Source: Amantichitinum ursilacus
GTDB lineage: Bacteria; Pseudomonadota; Gammaproteobacteria; Burkholderiales; Chitinibacteraceae
Direction: 5' to 3'
Assembly (NCBI RefSeq): GCF_001294205.1
Contig: NZ_LAQT01000008.1
Location: forward strand, 62,001-126,000
Length of the DNA stretch: 64,000 nt
The position numbers and the translations under genes are program-made. The number at the start of each line of letters is the position of its first letter. The stretch's first letter is position 1. Of the stretch, positions 39,050 through 49,784 are shown in pieces. The notes below the pieces were generated by a model. That model ran no database searches, was not told the origin of the DNA, and saw only the letters and a list, made by a program, of their open reading frames with translations.

Positions 39050-40368
39050 TTTCGATCCGCAAACAGTTGGTGGCATCGCTGCTGGCGGTACTGTGCGGCG
39101 CGATCGCGCTGGGCGCGGCCATCACCTTTTATCGCGCTCGCCAAGAAGTAAATCAGCTGTTTGATTACCAGTTGCGGCAGATGGCGTTGGCGCTGCGCGA
39201 CCAGAATTTTATTGGCAGCTTGCCACCGCCCGCACGCGATCGCGGTGATTTCGATTTTGTGATCCAGGTCTGGAATGAGCGCGGCATCCGTATTTACATG
39301 TCGCATCCGGGCCGTGCCTTGCCCGATCGCGCCACGCTGGGTTTTGCCACCGTTGAAACGCGGGATGGCACGTGGCGTACCTTGTCGATACCCGTCAACA
39401 ACCAGGTGGTGCAGGTGGCGCAGCCGATGCGCATCCGCAACCAGCTGGCGCTGATGGCGGCGCTGCGCACCATCATGCCGTTTCTGGCGATGCTGCCGTT
39501 GCTGGCGGTGATTGGTTGGTGGCTGGTGGGGCGGGGGCTTAGTCCGCTGGAAAAACTGGCCGCAGCCGTGGCCGCGCGCACGCCCGTGGCGTTGGAGCCG
39601 GTGGCGTTGGAACATGCGCCGATCGAAGCCAGCGCGCTGGTCAATGAGATCAACAGCCTGATGGCGCGGCTGGAACAGGCCATGAGCGCGCAGCGCAACT
39701 TTACCGCCGACGCCGCCCATGAATTACGCACGCCCCTGACCGCCTTGCAGCTGCAATTGCAGATGCTGGAGCGCGCCACCTCGGAAGAGGATCGGCAAAT
39801 TGCCATGAACAATCTGCAGTCGGGTCTGGAGCGCGCCACCCACGTCTTGCTGCAATTGCTGGCGCTGGCGCGCGCTGAGCCCGACGCGCAGGCGCGACCG
39901 CCAGTACAGATTGATTTGCTGGAACTGGCCGGCACCGTGTTGGCCGACCATTACACGCTGGCTGAAGACAAGGAACTGGATATCGGTTTGTCTGAGCATG
40001 CCCACACGGCGTATCTGACGGCCGATCCGGAATCGGTGCGGGTATTGCTGAGCAACCTGGTCACCAATGCCGTGCGCTATACGCCGCAGGGCGGGCGCGT
40101 GGATGTGCTGACCGGCCTTGATAACGTGGGTCAGCCGTTTATGCGTGTCAGCGATAGCGGACCGGGCATTCCGCCGGAGGAGCGCGAGCGCGTGTTTGAC
40201 CGCTTTTACCGTCGGCCTGGCATGACCGTGGGCGGCAGCGGGCTGGGCCTGGCCATCGTCAAAGCCATCGCCGAGCGCAATCACGCTAGCGTGCAGCTGG
40301 GCGAATCCTCGCTGGGCGGGCTGGCGGCGGAGGTGATTTTTACCATTCCCAATCCCGCAGCGGCTTAG
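39046..40368 (+). CDS. Sensor histidine kinase (QseC-like)
   Basis: This 440-residue membrane kinase has TM1 at about residues 8-28, a periplasmic region of roughly 110 residues, and TM2 at about 144-162. A HAMP-like linker starts RGLSPLEKL. The H-box AHELRTPL carries His225, and the ATPase boxes are NLVTNAVRYTPQGG, SDSGPGIPPEERERVFDRFY and SGLGLAIVKAIAERN. It should phosphorylate the adjacent response regulator, with which it shares an ATGA overlap. The periplasmic signal cannot be deduced. Confidence 0.93.
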   Translation: MISIRKQLVASLLAVLCGAIALGAAITFYRARQEVNQLFDYQLRQMALALRDQNFIGSLPPPARDRGDFDFVIQVWNERGIRIYMSHPGRALPDRATLGFATVETRDGTWRTLSIPVNNQVVQVAQPMRIRNQLALMAALRTIMPFLAMLPLLAVIGWWLVGRGLSPLEKLAAAVAARTPVALEPVALEHAPIEASALVNEINSLMARLEQAMSAQRNFTADAAHELRTPLTALQLQLQMLERATSEEDRQIAMNNLQSGLERATHVLLQLLALARAEPDAQARPPVQIDLLELAGTVLADHYTLAEDKELDIGLSEHAHTAYLTADPESVRVLLSNLVTNAVRYTPQGGRVDVLTGLDNVGQPFMRVSDSGPGIPPEERERVFDRFYRRPGMTVGGSGLGLAIVKAIAERNHASVQLGESSLGGLAAEVIFTIPNPAAA

Positions 40369-40454
40369 AAGGCAGGCTTTAAGACGCGTTTAAGCTCATG
40401 TGGTTAGTCTTGGCGGCAATGATTTACCTGAATCCCTTCTGAACAGGAGCAACC

Positions 40455-41933
40455 ATGACCAAACCTCGTACCTGGAAGCAGTCCGCGATTGCCCTCGGTA
40501 TCGCCGGGCTGCTCGGTTTTACTGTGGCCAAATTTAACGGCCACCTGTTTCCGCAAGCCCAGGCCACTACACCGGTCGCCGCCGCGACCGCACCCACCGC
40601 GCCGATCGTGCCAGTGGTGCAAGGCAATCTGCCCAATTTTAGCGACATCGTGCAGCGCAACGGTCCGGCCGTGGTCAACATCAGCGTGACCGGCCAGGTG
40701 AAGACCGCGCAGCAACAACGTGGCGGGCCGCAGATTGATCCGAACGATCCGTTCTACGAATTCTTCCGCCGCTTTGGCATTCCCGGCGCGCCGCAAGGGG
40801 GCGCTGCGCAACCGACGCATGCGCTGGGTTCCGGCTTTATCATCAGCGCCGACGGCATTGTGCTGACCAATGCGCACGTGGTGGCGGACGCCAGCGAAGT
40901 GACGGTCAAGCTGACCGACAAGCGCGAATTTGTCGCCAAGGTGCTCGGCTTTGATAAGGACACCGATATTGCGGTGCTGAAGATCAATGCCGCTAATTTG
41001 CCGACCGTTAAACTCGGCGACCCGGCCAATAGCCGTGTCGGCGACTGGGTGCTGGCCATCGGCTCGCCGTTTGGCTTTGAGAACTCGGTGACCGCCGGGA
41101 TTATCTCGGCTAAATCGCGTTCCTTGCCCGATGGCGGTTACACCCCGTTTATCCAGACCGATGCACCGATCAACCCGGGTAATTCGGGCGGCCCGCTGTT
41201 TAACCTGAATGGCGAAGTGATCGGCATCAACGCGCAGATCTATTCGCGTAGCGGCGGCTTCCAGGGCTTGTCGTTCTCGATTCCGATTGATATCGCCAAA
41301 AACGTCGAACAGCAAATCGTGGCGCACGGCAAGGTAACGCGTGGCCGCCTGGGTGTGACCATCCAGGACGTGAACCAGTCGCTGGCGCAATCGTTTGGTC
41401 TGAAGGCGCCTAATGGCGCTTTGGTGAGCGGTGTTGAGCCAGATAGTGCAGGCGCTAAAGCCGGGCTTAAGTCGGGCGATATTATCCTGAAGCTTAACGA
41501 TCAGCCGATCATCAGCTCCAGCGATCTGCCGCCGCGCATTGCCAATATCACGCCGGGCAATAATGCCAAGCTGGAAATCTGGCGCGATGGCAAAACGCAG
41601 ACGCTGAATGCAAAGATTACTGAGGCCAAGGGCGAGAAGGTCGCCGCCGCCGACAAGACGCCGGACCATGGTCGTCTGGGGCTGGCAGTGCGCCCGTTGT
41701 CGAAAGACGAGCAGCAGGAATCGGGTATCGCATCCGGCCTGGTGGTGGAACAGGCCAGTGGCCCGGCCGCTGCTGCGGGCATCGAACCGGGTGACGTGGT
41801 GCTGGCCATTAATGGCACGCCGGTTACATCGGCCGAACAACTGAAAGCGTTTATGGCGAAGGCTGGCGACCACGTGGCCCTGCTGGTACAACGTGGCGAC
41901 GCCAAGATCTTTGTACCGATCAACCTCGGTTGA
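40455..41933 (+). CDS. Do-family periplasmic serine protease/chaperone (DegP/DegQ/MucD type)
   Basis: This 492-residue protein has an N-terminal membrane anchor or signal (about 10-25). The trypsin-like protease domain carries the triad His141 (TNAHVV), Asp171 (DKDTDIAVL) and Ser244 (GNSGGPLFN). Two PDZ domains follow, at about residues 290-375 and 400-490. It degrades or refolds misfolded envelope proteins. Its place directly after a QseBC-like pair suggests it is a target of that system. Orthology within the Do family (DegP, DegQ or MucD) cannot be fixed from sequence alone. An intrinsic terminator follows. Confidence 0.95.
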   Translation: MTKPRTWKQSAIALGIAGLLGFTVAKFNGHLFPQAQATTPVAAATAPTAPIVPVVQGNLPNFSDIVQRNGPAVVNISVTGQVKTAQQQRGGPQIDPNDPFYEFFRRFGIPGAPQGGAAQPTHALGSGFIISADGIVLTNAHVVADASEVTVKLTDKREFVAKVLGFDKDTDIAVLKINAANLPTVKLGDPANSRVGDWVLAIGSPFGFENSVTAGIISAKSRSLPDGGYTPFIQTDAPINPGNSGGPLFNLNGEVIGINAQIYSRSGGFQGLSFSIPIDIAKNVEQQIVAHGKVTRGRLGVTIQDVNQSLAQSFGLKAPNGALVSGVEPDSAGAKAGLKSGDIILKLNDQPIISSSDLPPRIANITPGNNAKLEIWRDGKTQTLNAKITEAKGEKVAAADKTPDHGRLGLAVRPLSKDEQQESGIASGLVVEQASGPAAAAGIEPGDVVLAINGTPVTSAEQLKAFMAKAGDHVALLVQRGDAKIFVPINLG

Positions 41934-42034
41934 TCAGAACGCTGCGGCGCTGCTTTCTCCAGCGCTGCGGCGGGTAAGTGGTAAGTGGAAATTTGAAGTA
42001 GCTCTCCTTGCGTAATTCGAATGGCTAAATGGCA

Positions 42035-42065
42035 GGGGCGGATCTTTGATCCGCCCCCTTTTTTT
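42035..42065 (+). terminator. Intrinsic terminator after the Do-family protease gene
   Basis: A perfect 10-bp stem GGGGCGGATC/GATCCGCCCC with a TTT loop, followed by CTTTTTTT. Confidence 0.93.
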
Positions 42066-42139
42066 GCCTGAGCCAGCGCCCGAAACCCGCTGCGCACGGG
42101 TGGGACTCGGTGTTCCCGTCGGGATTCATCAACCAGGGG

Positions 42140-42535
42140 TGGCTTGCCAGGATCACGGTTCCTGGCCTTTGGCTTTGCGCGGTGGGTCATGACCCACCCT
42201 ATGAAAGTGGCACAGCACAACGCGGGCCGATCTCCGAGCTTGCATAGGGTGGGTCATGACCCACCAATCAAAGTGGCTTGCCAGGATCACAGTTCCTGGA
42301 CTTGGCTTTGCGCGGTGGGTCTTGACCCACCCTATGAAAGTGGCACAGCACAACGCGGGCCGATCACCGAGCTTGCATAGGGTGGGTCATGACCCACCAA
42401 TCAAAGTGGCTTGCCAAGATCACGGTTCCTGGACTTGGCTTTGCGCGGTGGGTCTTGACCCACCCTATGAAAGTGGCACAGCACAACACGGGTGGATCAC
42501 CGGGCTTGCATGGGGTGGGTCATTGCCCTCCCTGT
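42140..42535. repeat. 133-bp tandem repeat, 3 units, built on an 18-bp palindrome
   Basis: Units beginning TGGCTTGCCAGGATCAC start at 42140, 42274 and 42407 (periods 134 and 133). Each unit carries two copies of GGTGGGTC(A/T)TGACCCACC in opposite contexts: one followed by CTATGAAAG, the other preceded by GCATAG. Copies are at 42181, 42248, 42314, 42381 and 42447, and a decayed one lies near 42515. It fills the gap between the protease terminator and the 3' end of cfa. ORFs across it are repeat artefacts. Confidence 0.9.
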
Positions 42536-42580
42536 GCTTGGCGCGTGACAGGCGTCGTCCGTCGTGTTTGACGATGTCAG

Positions 42581-43777
42581 TTACGGATGTCGGTACATGT
42601 AGTCGCGTGTTAACGGCAGCTTGTTCATCTCCGGGCCACCGCTCTTGGTGGCCAGAATCTGGTGCAGCGCAATCCAGTCTTGCCGGAAGCCATAGGCGCA
42701 ACCCGCCAGATAGATACGCCAGATGCGATAGCGTTGCTCACCGGCCAGGGCCAGTACGCGTTCTTTCGCGGCATCGAAACGGTCGGCCCAGTGTTCCAGC
42801 GTTAACGCGTAATGCCGGCGCAGGTTTTCCACATCCAGCACTTCCAGACCCGCACTGGCCATCTCGCGTAATGCCAGGCTGATATGGGGCAGCTCGCCAT
42901 TGGGGAAGACATAGCGGTCGATAAAATCACCGCCGCCAAACGGCGTGCTGCGCGAGTCCGGGTCGGTGCTGGTAATGCCGTGGTTCATTGCCACGCCGCC
43001 ATCAGCCAACAGCTTGTTCACCTGCTTGAAATAGGTCTGCAGATTCTTCAGACCCACATGCTCGAACATGCCGACGCTGGTGATGCGGTCAAACTGGCCA
43101 CTCACATCGCGATAATCCTGGATGCGCACCTCGCATACATCACTGAGGCCTTCGCGTTCGATGCGTGCTTTGGCGTAGTCATATTGATTTTGCGACAGCG
43201 TCACGCCCAGCGCCTTTACCCCGTATTTGCGTGCTGCCCGGATAATCAACGCGCCCCAACCGCAGCCAATATCCAGCAGCGTCTGGCCTGGCCGCAGATT
43301 CAGCTTGGCCAGGATATGGTCGAGCTTTTGCACTTGCGCGGCATCCAGGGTGTCGTCGGCGGTTTTGAAATAGGCGCATGAATACACCATTTCTTGATCC
43401 AGCCATTGCGCATAGAACTCATTGGAAACGTCGTAGTGATAACTGATCGAATCCTTATCGAGTTCTTTGGTGTGGTCGGCGATTCGGGTGGTCGGGCGCT
43501 CGGTGGAGTTATTGGCCTCAGCCAGTCTGGCAGCCACCGCCACCACATCCATCACGTGGCCGGATACATCGATATCGCCTTCAACATAGGCTTTACCGAG
43601 ATTGTCGAGCGTGGGATGGATAATGTGGCGCAGGCTGCCAATGCTGTTGGCGGTGATGGTAACGCGGGGATCGGCGGAGAGATCAAAGTGGTTGCCGTTC
43701 CAGAGTTGCAATCGCAGGGGGATGGCATGGCTGCGCATGCGATTGACGAACTCGTCAAACAAGGGATTCCAGGACAT
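42581..43777 (-). CDS. cfa: Cyclopropane-fatty-acyl-phospholipid synthase family protein
   Basis: This 398-residue SAM-dependent enzyme of the CFA synthase family adds a methylene bridge to unsaturated membrane lipids. Segments match the family: SYHYDVSNEFYAQWLD, the SAM-binding LLDIGCGWGALII (about residues 170-182), GVTLSQNQYDYAK, and SVGMFEHVG with its catalytic-region Glu. The ATG at 43777 follows AGAGG; the longer frame is not supported. A related methyltransferase that is not a true CFA synthase is possible, but the length and motifs favour Cfa. Confidence 0.9.
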   Translation of the reverse strand: MSWNPLFDEFVNRMRSHAIPLRLQLWNGNHFDLSADPRVTITANSIGSLRHIIHPTLDNLGKAYVEGDIDVSGHVMDVVAVAARLAEANNSTERPTTRIADHTKELDKDSISYHYDVSNEFYAQWLDQEMVYSCAYFKTADDTLDAAQVQKLDHILAKLNLRPGQTLLDIGCGWGALIIRAARKYGVKALGVTLSQNQYDYAKARIEREGLSDVCEVRIQDYRDVSGQFDRITSVGMFEHVGLKNLQTYFKQVNKLLADGGVAMNHGITSTDPDSRSTPFGGGDFIDRYVFPNGELPHISLALREMASAGLEVLDVENLRRHYALTLEHWADRFDAAKERVLALAGEQRYRIWRIYLAGCAYGFRQDWIALHQILATKSGGPEMNKLPLTRDYMYRHP

Positions 43778-43981
43778 AGGTGGCCTCTTAGCAAGTGAAG
43801 CAACACGATGTGGCGCGGTCTGGGCCGCGTCTCTGGCTACGATAAAACTTTGTTTCTGAAAAATCCAGTAAGCGGTTAAGACTCTTACAGTTGCATATGT
43901 AACAACCATGTCGGCAGTGTGGGTGTCGGGCGGGCGTTTGGCGCGCTACAATGCCCCAGCCTCAATGCCCGAAGACGTTCA

Positions 43982-44518
43982 ATGACCCGCTCCGCCGCGC
44001 CCGCCTGGCTATATGTCACACCGCTGCTGCTGTTGCTGGCTGCCTGCGGCTCCGCCCCCCACAAGACCTCCACCGCGAGTGCGCCACCGCCCAAACCCAT
44101 CGATCGCACCACCAGCACGATTACGGTCAACTCGGATGACCGGCGCGAAGTGGTGTTGTATGCGCTGAGTTTGCTGGATGTGAATTATCAGTTTGGCGGC
44201 GCCAACCCCGAGGCGGGCATGGATTGCAGCGGGCTGGTTTATTTCATCTACAAAAATGCGCTGGGCATCAATCTGCCGCATAACGCGGCCGAGATGGCGC
44301 GGCTATCAAAGCCGGTAGACACGCGGGCGCTGGAGGCGGGAGATCTGGTGTTCTTTAACACGCTGAACAAGCCGTATTCGCACGTGGGCATTTACATCGG
44401 CGACGGCAAGTTTGTGCATGCGCCGTCGAGCAAAAGCCATATCAAGGTGGAATCGCTGAAGTCGCCGTGGTTTGCGGCGCGTTTTGAGGGCGGCCGCACG
44501 CTGATTGCGGGACGCTAA
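43982..44518 (+). CDS. NlpC/P60 peptidoglycan hydrolase, lipoprotein
   Basis: This 178-residue lipoprotein (lipobox LAAC, Cys22) has a C-terminal NlpC/P60 cysteine peptidase domain. The triad is Cys82 in MDCSGLVYF, His134 in SHVGIYIG and His146 in FVHAPSS. It should cut peptide stems of peptidoglycan, like the Spr/MepS endopeptidases. The linker between lipid anchor and domain is Pro/Ser/Thr-rich. It is divergent from cfa and convergent with the flagellar chaperone gene. Confidence 0.92.
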   Translation: MTRSAAPAWLYVTPLLLLLAACGSAPHKTSTASAPPPKPIDRTTSTITVNSDDRREVVLYALSLLDVNYQFGGANPEAGMDCSGLVYFIYKNALGINLPHNAAEMARLSKPVDTRALEAGDLVFFNTLNKPYSHVGIYIGDGKFVHAPSSKSHIKVESLKSPWFAARFEGGRTLIAGR

Positions 44519-44576
44519 CGCTGAAGTGACGGGGTGTCGCTGAGGTAGGTAGCGCGGAAGACGCGGGGCGGCCCGG

Positions 44577-45047
44577 TCAGGCCTTGTCGCGCCGGATGGT
44601 GCCTGCGCCGCTGTGCATGCGGCCGCGTTCTGAATACACCTGGATATCATCCTGGCGTTCGCTGGCGATATCGTGCAGAAAACCATCAATCAAATGACGT
44701 CGTGTGTCGATCAGCGTGCCATTGCTGCGATTGATGGCCGCGGCCTGGCGCGCGTATTCGCGCAACGTATCCCACGCTTCGATGGCCTGTGCCGCATTGG
44801 CTTGCAACCAGCCGCGCACGCTGGCTTCGCTGCCTTCCACGCCATTGGCGGCCAGAAAAGCTTGCAAAGTACGCGCCGAGGCATCGGCCAGCGCGGCGGT
44901 TTGCTGCTTTTCGGGCAACAATGCACTCAGACCATCGATGCGGTTTTGCACCAGCAAATCTTGCTCGGCGCGCAACACCTCAAGTAAACGCGCCAGCGTA
45001 GTGCTGGCGTGGATGATCAAGGGCAGAATGCTTTCGAGTGGGGTCAC
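44577..45047 (-). CDS. flgN: Flagellar export chaperone FlgN
   Basis: This 156-residue helical protein of the FlgN family escorts the hook-filament junction proteins FlgK and FlgL to the flagellar export apparatus. The N-terminal coiled-coil region contains LLEVLRAEQDLLVQNRIDGL and the end is basic, as in relatives. The sequence itself is weakly conserved, so the strongest support is its position 11 bp after flgM. The start is GTG (45047), with TAAGG about 9 bases before it. Confidence 0.88.
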   Translation of the reverse strand: MTPLESILPLIIHASTTLARLLEVLRAEQDLLVQNRIDGLSALLPEKQQTAALADASARTLQAFLAANGVEGSEASVRGWLQANAAQAIEAWDTLREYARQAAAINRSNGTLIDTRRHLIDGFLHDIASERQDDIQVYSERGRMHSGAGTIRRDKA

Positions 45048-45058
45048 CGCGTCGGGCC

Positions 45059-45361
45059 TTATTGGCTAAGCAGCTGTTTAACGCTATCAATCAGCTTGTC
45101 GGCGATAGCATCACTGCGCACAGTGAACTTGCCGTCGGCAATGGCCTGACGCAACTGCGCCACGCGATCGCTATCAAACACGCTGGTGTCATTGGCTTGA
45201 TCAACCTGACCGAGCTGAGCTGCGGCAGGATTGATCGTCACGCTGTCATCCCGCGCGCTGCTGACTTCGCCCGCGTCGGTTTGAGTAGCCGGGGTGGCGG
45301 TGCGATCAGTCGAACGCGTCGGGGTCTGCAGTGAGACTTTTCCGGTCTGGTCGATTTTCAT
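45059..45361 (-). CDS. flgM: Anti-sigma-28 factor FlgM
   Basis: This 100-residue protein holds FliA (sigma-28) inactive until the hook is complete and FlgM is exported. The C-terminal sigma-binding half shows the family pattern RVAQLRQAIADGKFTV...IADKLIDSVKQLL. The N-terminal half is disordered and Ser/Thr-rich, as needed for export. The ATG at 45361 follows AAAGGTA. A near-consensus sigma-28 promoter 66-92 bp upstream on the same strand means FlgM is itself made under the sigma factor it inhibits. Confidence 0.93.
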   Translation of the reverse strand: MKIDQTGKVSLQTPTRSTDRTATPATQTDAGEVSSARDDSVTINPAAAQLGQVDQANDTSVFDSDRVAQLRQAIADGKFTVRSDAIADKLIDSVKQLLSQ

Positions 45362-45426
45362 GATATACCTTTCAAACTCCGCGCCAGTGCGGGGCAGCGG
45401 GCGGAACAATTGCACTATTATGCCAA

Positions 45427-45453
45427 CTATCGGCAGCTTGCACAGAAACTTTA
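45427..45453 (-). promoter_or_regulatory. Sigma-28 (FliA) promoter for flgM-flgN
   Basis: Read on the minus strand the sequence is TAAAGTTT, 11 bases, then GCCGATAG. That is one base from the consensus TAAAGTTT-N11-GCCGATAA. The strand and spacing place it upstream of flgM. Confidence 0.85.
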
Positions 45454-45531
45454 GCGATCAGCAGCTTATGCCGTTTTACCAACGGTATTGCCGGCGTTAC
45501 CGCCGGTTTGTCATCTAGTCAGGGAGACCTT

Positions 45532-45957
45532 ATGACGCATCTGAACACCCGTTTTGGCGAAGTCGATATCGACCCGGCCAATGAGCTGACCTTTCCGCTG
45601 GGCCTGCCCGGTTTTGAGACCTTTACCCGCTTTGTGCTGCTGCACGAAGACAAACCCAATCCCACCGTGCGCTGGTTGCAATCGCTGGATGACACCAGCG
45701 TGGCGCTAAGCGTAGTGCCCGCGTCAGACCTCGGGCTGGATTATCAGATTGTATTGACCGACGAAGAAGTCGCTTTGTTGCAGCTGGAACGCCAGGAAGA
45801 CGTGCAACTGTTATTGATCCTGTCGCGCCGCAATACGCACAACGGGCTGGATGGCGCCATTGCCGCCAATACCTTCGCGCCGGTTATTCTTAATGTGGCC
45901 GCCCGGCGCGGTTTTCAGAAAACCGGCTTGCGCGCCGATATCGTTTTCCGCAATTAA
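45532..45957 (+). CDS. fliW: Flagellar assembly factor FliW
   Basis: This 141-residue protein of the FliW family has the characteristic FPLGLPGFETFTRFVLLHE region (about residues 22-40) and the later LQSLDDTSVALSVV segment. In other bacteria FliW binds the RNA regulator CsrA and relieves its repression of flagellin translation. The ATG at 45532 follows GGGAGA. It is divergent from flgM and shares its regulatory spacer. No csrA or flagellin gene lies in the window. Confidence 0.93.
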   Translation: MTHLNTRFGEVDIDPANELTFPLGLPGFETFTRFVLLHEDKPNPTVRWLQSLDDTSVALSVVPASDLGLDYQIVLTDEEVALLQLERQEDVQLLLILSRRNTHNGLDGAIAANTFAPVILNVAARRGFQKTGLRADIVFRN

Positions 45958-46152
45958 GCGTTGGAGCCCGGTTGTAAGCCGCCGGGCGCAGTCGCTTGGG
46001 GCGGGGCAAACCTTGCTGTATAGTTGCCACATTTTTTCGTCCGGCTATGACCGCAAGGCCGGCAGAGCGCGCCGCAAACCCTTGGTTTGCTGCGGTGTAC
46101 GACGAATCGGAAGACCCAACCCCTGGCGGCTTCTCGGGGAACAAAGAGCAGC

Positions 46153-47121
46153 ATGAAGACCACTTTTCTGGATTTTGAACAACCCATCGCCGAACTCGAA
46201 AACAAGATCGAGGAACTGCGCTTTGTGCAGGATGACTCGGCGGTGGACATCTCGGTAGAAATCGGCCACCTGGAAAAAAAGAGCCAGGAGCTGACCAAGA
46301 GCATCTATAGCAAGATCACGCCGCAGCAGATCGCCCAGGTGGCGCGCCATCCGCAGCGCCCCTATACGCTGGATTACGTCAAAGGCCTGTTTACCGGCTT
46401 TGAAGAGCTGCACGGTGATCGCGCTTATGCCGACGACGCCGCCATTGTGGGCGGCCTGGCGCGTTTTAACGGCCAGAGCGTGGTGGTCATCGGCCATCAA
46501 AAAGGCCGCGATACCAAAGACCGCCAATATCGCAACTTTGGCATGCCGCGTCCGGAAGGCTATCGCAAGGCCCTGCGCCTGATGAAGCTGGCCGAACGCT
46601 TTAACCTGCCGGTACTGACTTTTGTGGATACCCCGGGCGCGTACCCTGGGATTGGCGCGGAAGAACGTGGCCAGTCCGAGGCCATCGGCCGCAACCTGTT
46701 TGAACTGGCGCAATTGCGCGTGCCCGTGATCACCACCGTGATCGGCGAGGGCGGTTCGGGCGGTGCGCTGGCGATTGCCGTGGGCGACGCGGTGCTGATG
46801 CTGCAATACGCCACCTATTCGGTGATCTCGCCGGAAGGTTGTGCCTCGATTTTGTGGAAGACGGCCGAAAAAGCGCCCGAAGCCGCCGAAGCGATGGGCA
46901 TTACTTCGGCACGTCTTAAAACCTTGGGTCTGATCGACAAGATTGTGACCGAGCCCGTGGGCGGTGCGCACCGCAACCCGCAACAAATGATGGTGTCGCT
47001 GAAAAAAGCCTTGGCCGATGCGCTGAAGCCGTTGCAGGACAAAACCATCGACCAGTTGCTGGAAGCGCGCTACGAGCGCCTGATGGCCTATGGCAAATTC
47101 AAGGAAGTCGACGTCGCCTGA
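46153..47121 (+). CDS. accA: Acetyl-CoA carboxylase carboxyltransferase subunit alpha
   Basis: This 322-residue subunit, with AccD, transfers carboxyl from biotin to acetyl-CoA to make malonyl-CoA. Landmarks are the N-terminal helical [18 protein letters not shown], the CoA-binding [20 protein letters not shown], and the oxyanion [10 protein letters not shown]. The length matches E. coli AccA (319). The ATG at 46153 is family-like; the longer frame adds 22 unrelated residues. The tilS gene overlaps its 3' end by about 32 bp. Confidence 0.97.
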   Translation: MKTTFLDFEQPIAELENKIEELRFVQDDSAVDISVEIGHLEKKSQELTKSIYSKITPQQIAQVARHPQRPYTLDYVKGLFTGFEELHGDRAYADDAAIVGGLARFNGQSVVVIGHQKGRDTKDRQYRNFGMPRPEGYRKALRLMKLAERFNLPVLTFVDTPGAYPGIGAEERGQSEAIGRNLFELAQLRVPVITTVIGEGGSGGALAIAVGDAVLMLQYATYSVISPEGCASILWKTAEKAPEAAEAMGITSARLKTLGLIDKIVTEPVGGAHRNPQQMMVSLKKALADALKPLQDKTIDQLLEARYERLMAYGKFKEVDVA

Positions 47122-48466
47122 GCATGACGTCAGCGCACAGTTGCTGCAGACCGTGTGGCAGCGACTGGCGCCATTGCTTGATCCCAGCACCACCGTATGC
47201 GTCGGCCTTTCGGGCGGCGTCGATTCGGTGGTGTTGTTGCATTTGCTCGCGCGTTGCGCGCAAGCCGCTTCCGGCACGATCCCTTTACGTTTAAGTGCGG
47301 TGCATGTGCATCACGGTTTGTCGCCGCATGCCGATGCATGGGCGGCGTTTGCCGTTGATTATGCCGCCCGCCTGGGCGTGCATTGCGCCGTGGAGCGCAT
47401 CAGCCTCGCTGGCCGCGCCGAGCTGGGCGTGGAGGCCGCAGCGCGCAATGCGCGCTATGCCGCTTTCCTGCGCCAACCCGCGCAAATCTTTGCGGTGGGC
47501 CATCATCGTGATGATCAGGCTGAAACCATATTGCTGAGCTTGCTGCGCGGCAGTGGCGTTAACGGGCTTGCATCAATGCCGTTTGCGCGCCCCTTGAGCA
47601 GTACGGCGACGTTGGTGCGGCCGCTGCTCGATACCCCACGTGCCGCCTTGCTGCGTTACGCCGAGGCCAACCAGTTGGCCTGGATTGAAGACGAAAGCAA
47701 TCTCTCTACAGATTACGAGCGCAACGCCTTGCGCCATCAGGTGCTGCCGCCCTTGCGCGCCCAGTTTGGCGATGTCGATGCGGCCATGGCCCGCAGCGCG
47801 CGCCATCTGGGCGAAGCGAGCCAGTTGCTGGATGAGCTGGCCGCTGAGGATCTGGCGCGGTGTGTGCAAGATGGCGCATTTGAACTGGCCACGCCATTGT
47901 CGCCATTGCGGCTGAAACATGCGTTGCGCTACTGGTTGGCGCAATCCGGCCTGGTGCTGGATACACGGGCGTTTGATGAGCTGTGGCGTGTGATGAGCGA
48001 TGCTGCAGGCGATGCGCAACCGGCGCTGGTCTGGCGGCAGGAGGCGGTGCGCCGCTATCGCACGCGCTTGTGGATCACGCCAGCCGTGGTGGAGCCCGGC
48101 CCCAATGTGGCGTTGCAAGGGGTTGCGGCACAAACCGTCCCCTACTGGCAGGGCATGTTGGCGTGGCAGCAACAAGCAAGCGGGCAGGGCATCGCATTGC
48201 ACTGGTTGGAGCGTGGCTATGAAGTGCGCGCCTGGCAGGGTAGTGCGCGTTTGCGTTTGCGCGCAGATGGCCCCGCCCAGCAACTGAAGACTCTGGCACA
48301 GTCGCGTGGCATGCCGCCTTGGGTGCGCGCGGGCAGGCCTGGCATCTATATCGATGACCAACTCGCTGCGTTTAGCGGTTTGGGCGTCGATCACCGCTTT
48401 GTGGCGGCGGCGGATGAGCCGGGCTGGTTGCCGTTGTGGCAACCCGGCCCGGCGATTTCGCGCTAA
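47090..48466 (+). CDS. tilS: tRNA(Ile)-lysidine synthase
   Basis: This 458-residue PP-loop ATPase converts cytidine-34 of tRNA-Ile2 (CAU) to lysidine, so that it decodes AUA. The signature SGGVDS is at residues 41-46, followed by VHVHHGLSP and [13 protein letters not shown]. The C-terminal TilS domain ends at about residue 450 ([19 protein letters not shown]). The start is uncertain: ATG 47090 lies inside accA, while TTG 47141 lies just after its stop. Either way it is coupled to accA, a common pairing. Confidence 0.95.
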   Translation: MANSRKSTSPEHDVSAQLLQTVWQRLAPLLDPSTTVCVGLSGGVDSVVLLHLLARCAQAASGTIPLRLSAVHVHHGLSPHADAWAAFAVDYAARLGVHCAVERISLAGRAELGVEAAARNARYAAFLRQPAQIFAVGHHRDDQAETILLSLLRGSGVNGLASMPFARPLSSTATLVRPLLDTPRAALLRYAEANQLAWIEDESNLSTDYERNALRHQVLPPLRAQFGDVDAAMARSARHLGEASQLLDELAAEDLARCVQDGAFELATPLSPLRLKHALRYWLAQSGLVLDTRAFDELWRVMSDAAGDAQPALVWRQEAVRRYRTRLWITPAVVEPGPNVALQGVAAQTVPYWQGMLAWQQQASGQGIALHWLERGYEVRAWQGSARLRLRADGPAQQLKTLAQSRGMPPWVRAGRPGIYIDDQLAAFSGLGVDHRFVAAADEPGWLPLWQPGPAISR

Positions 48467-48480
48467 TAAGCATCCGCCGC

Positions 48481-49686
<1,206 letters not shown>

Positions 49687-49784
49687 CTAACGGCGGCAAA
49701 TATACGCGGCATAACTCGCGTCATTGGCATTGCTTGATGGCATGGGTGGTGGGGCTGGACGGGGACGCCAGGCCCTTCCCTGGA

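Noticed and set aside
42140-42535. CRISPR-like array
   Set aside because: Units are adjacent 133-bp copies without unique spacers, and no cas gene is present.
42256-42882. 208-codon ORF over the 133-bp tandem repeat and the cfa 3' end
   Set aside because: It is repetitive, antisense to cfa in its second half and has no family resemblance.
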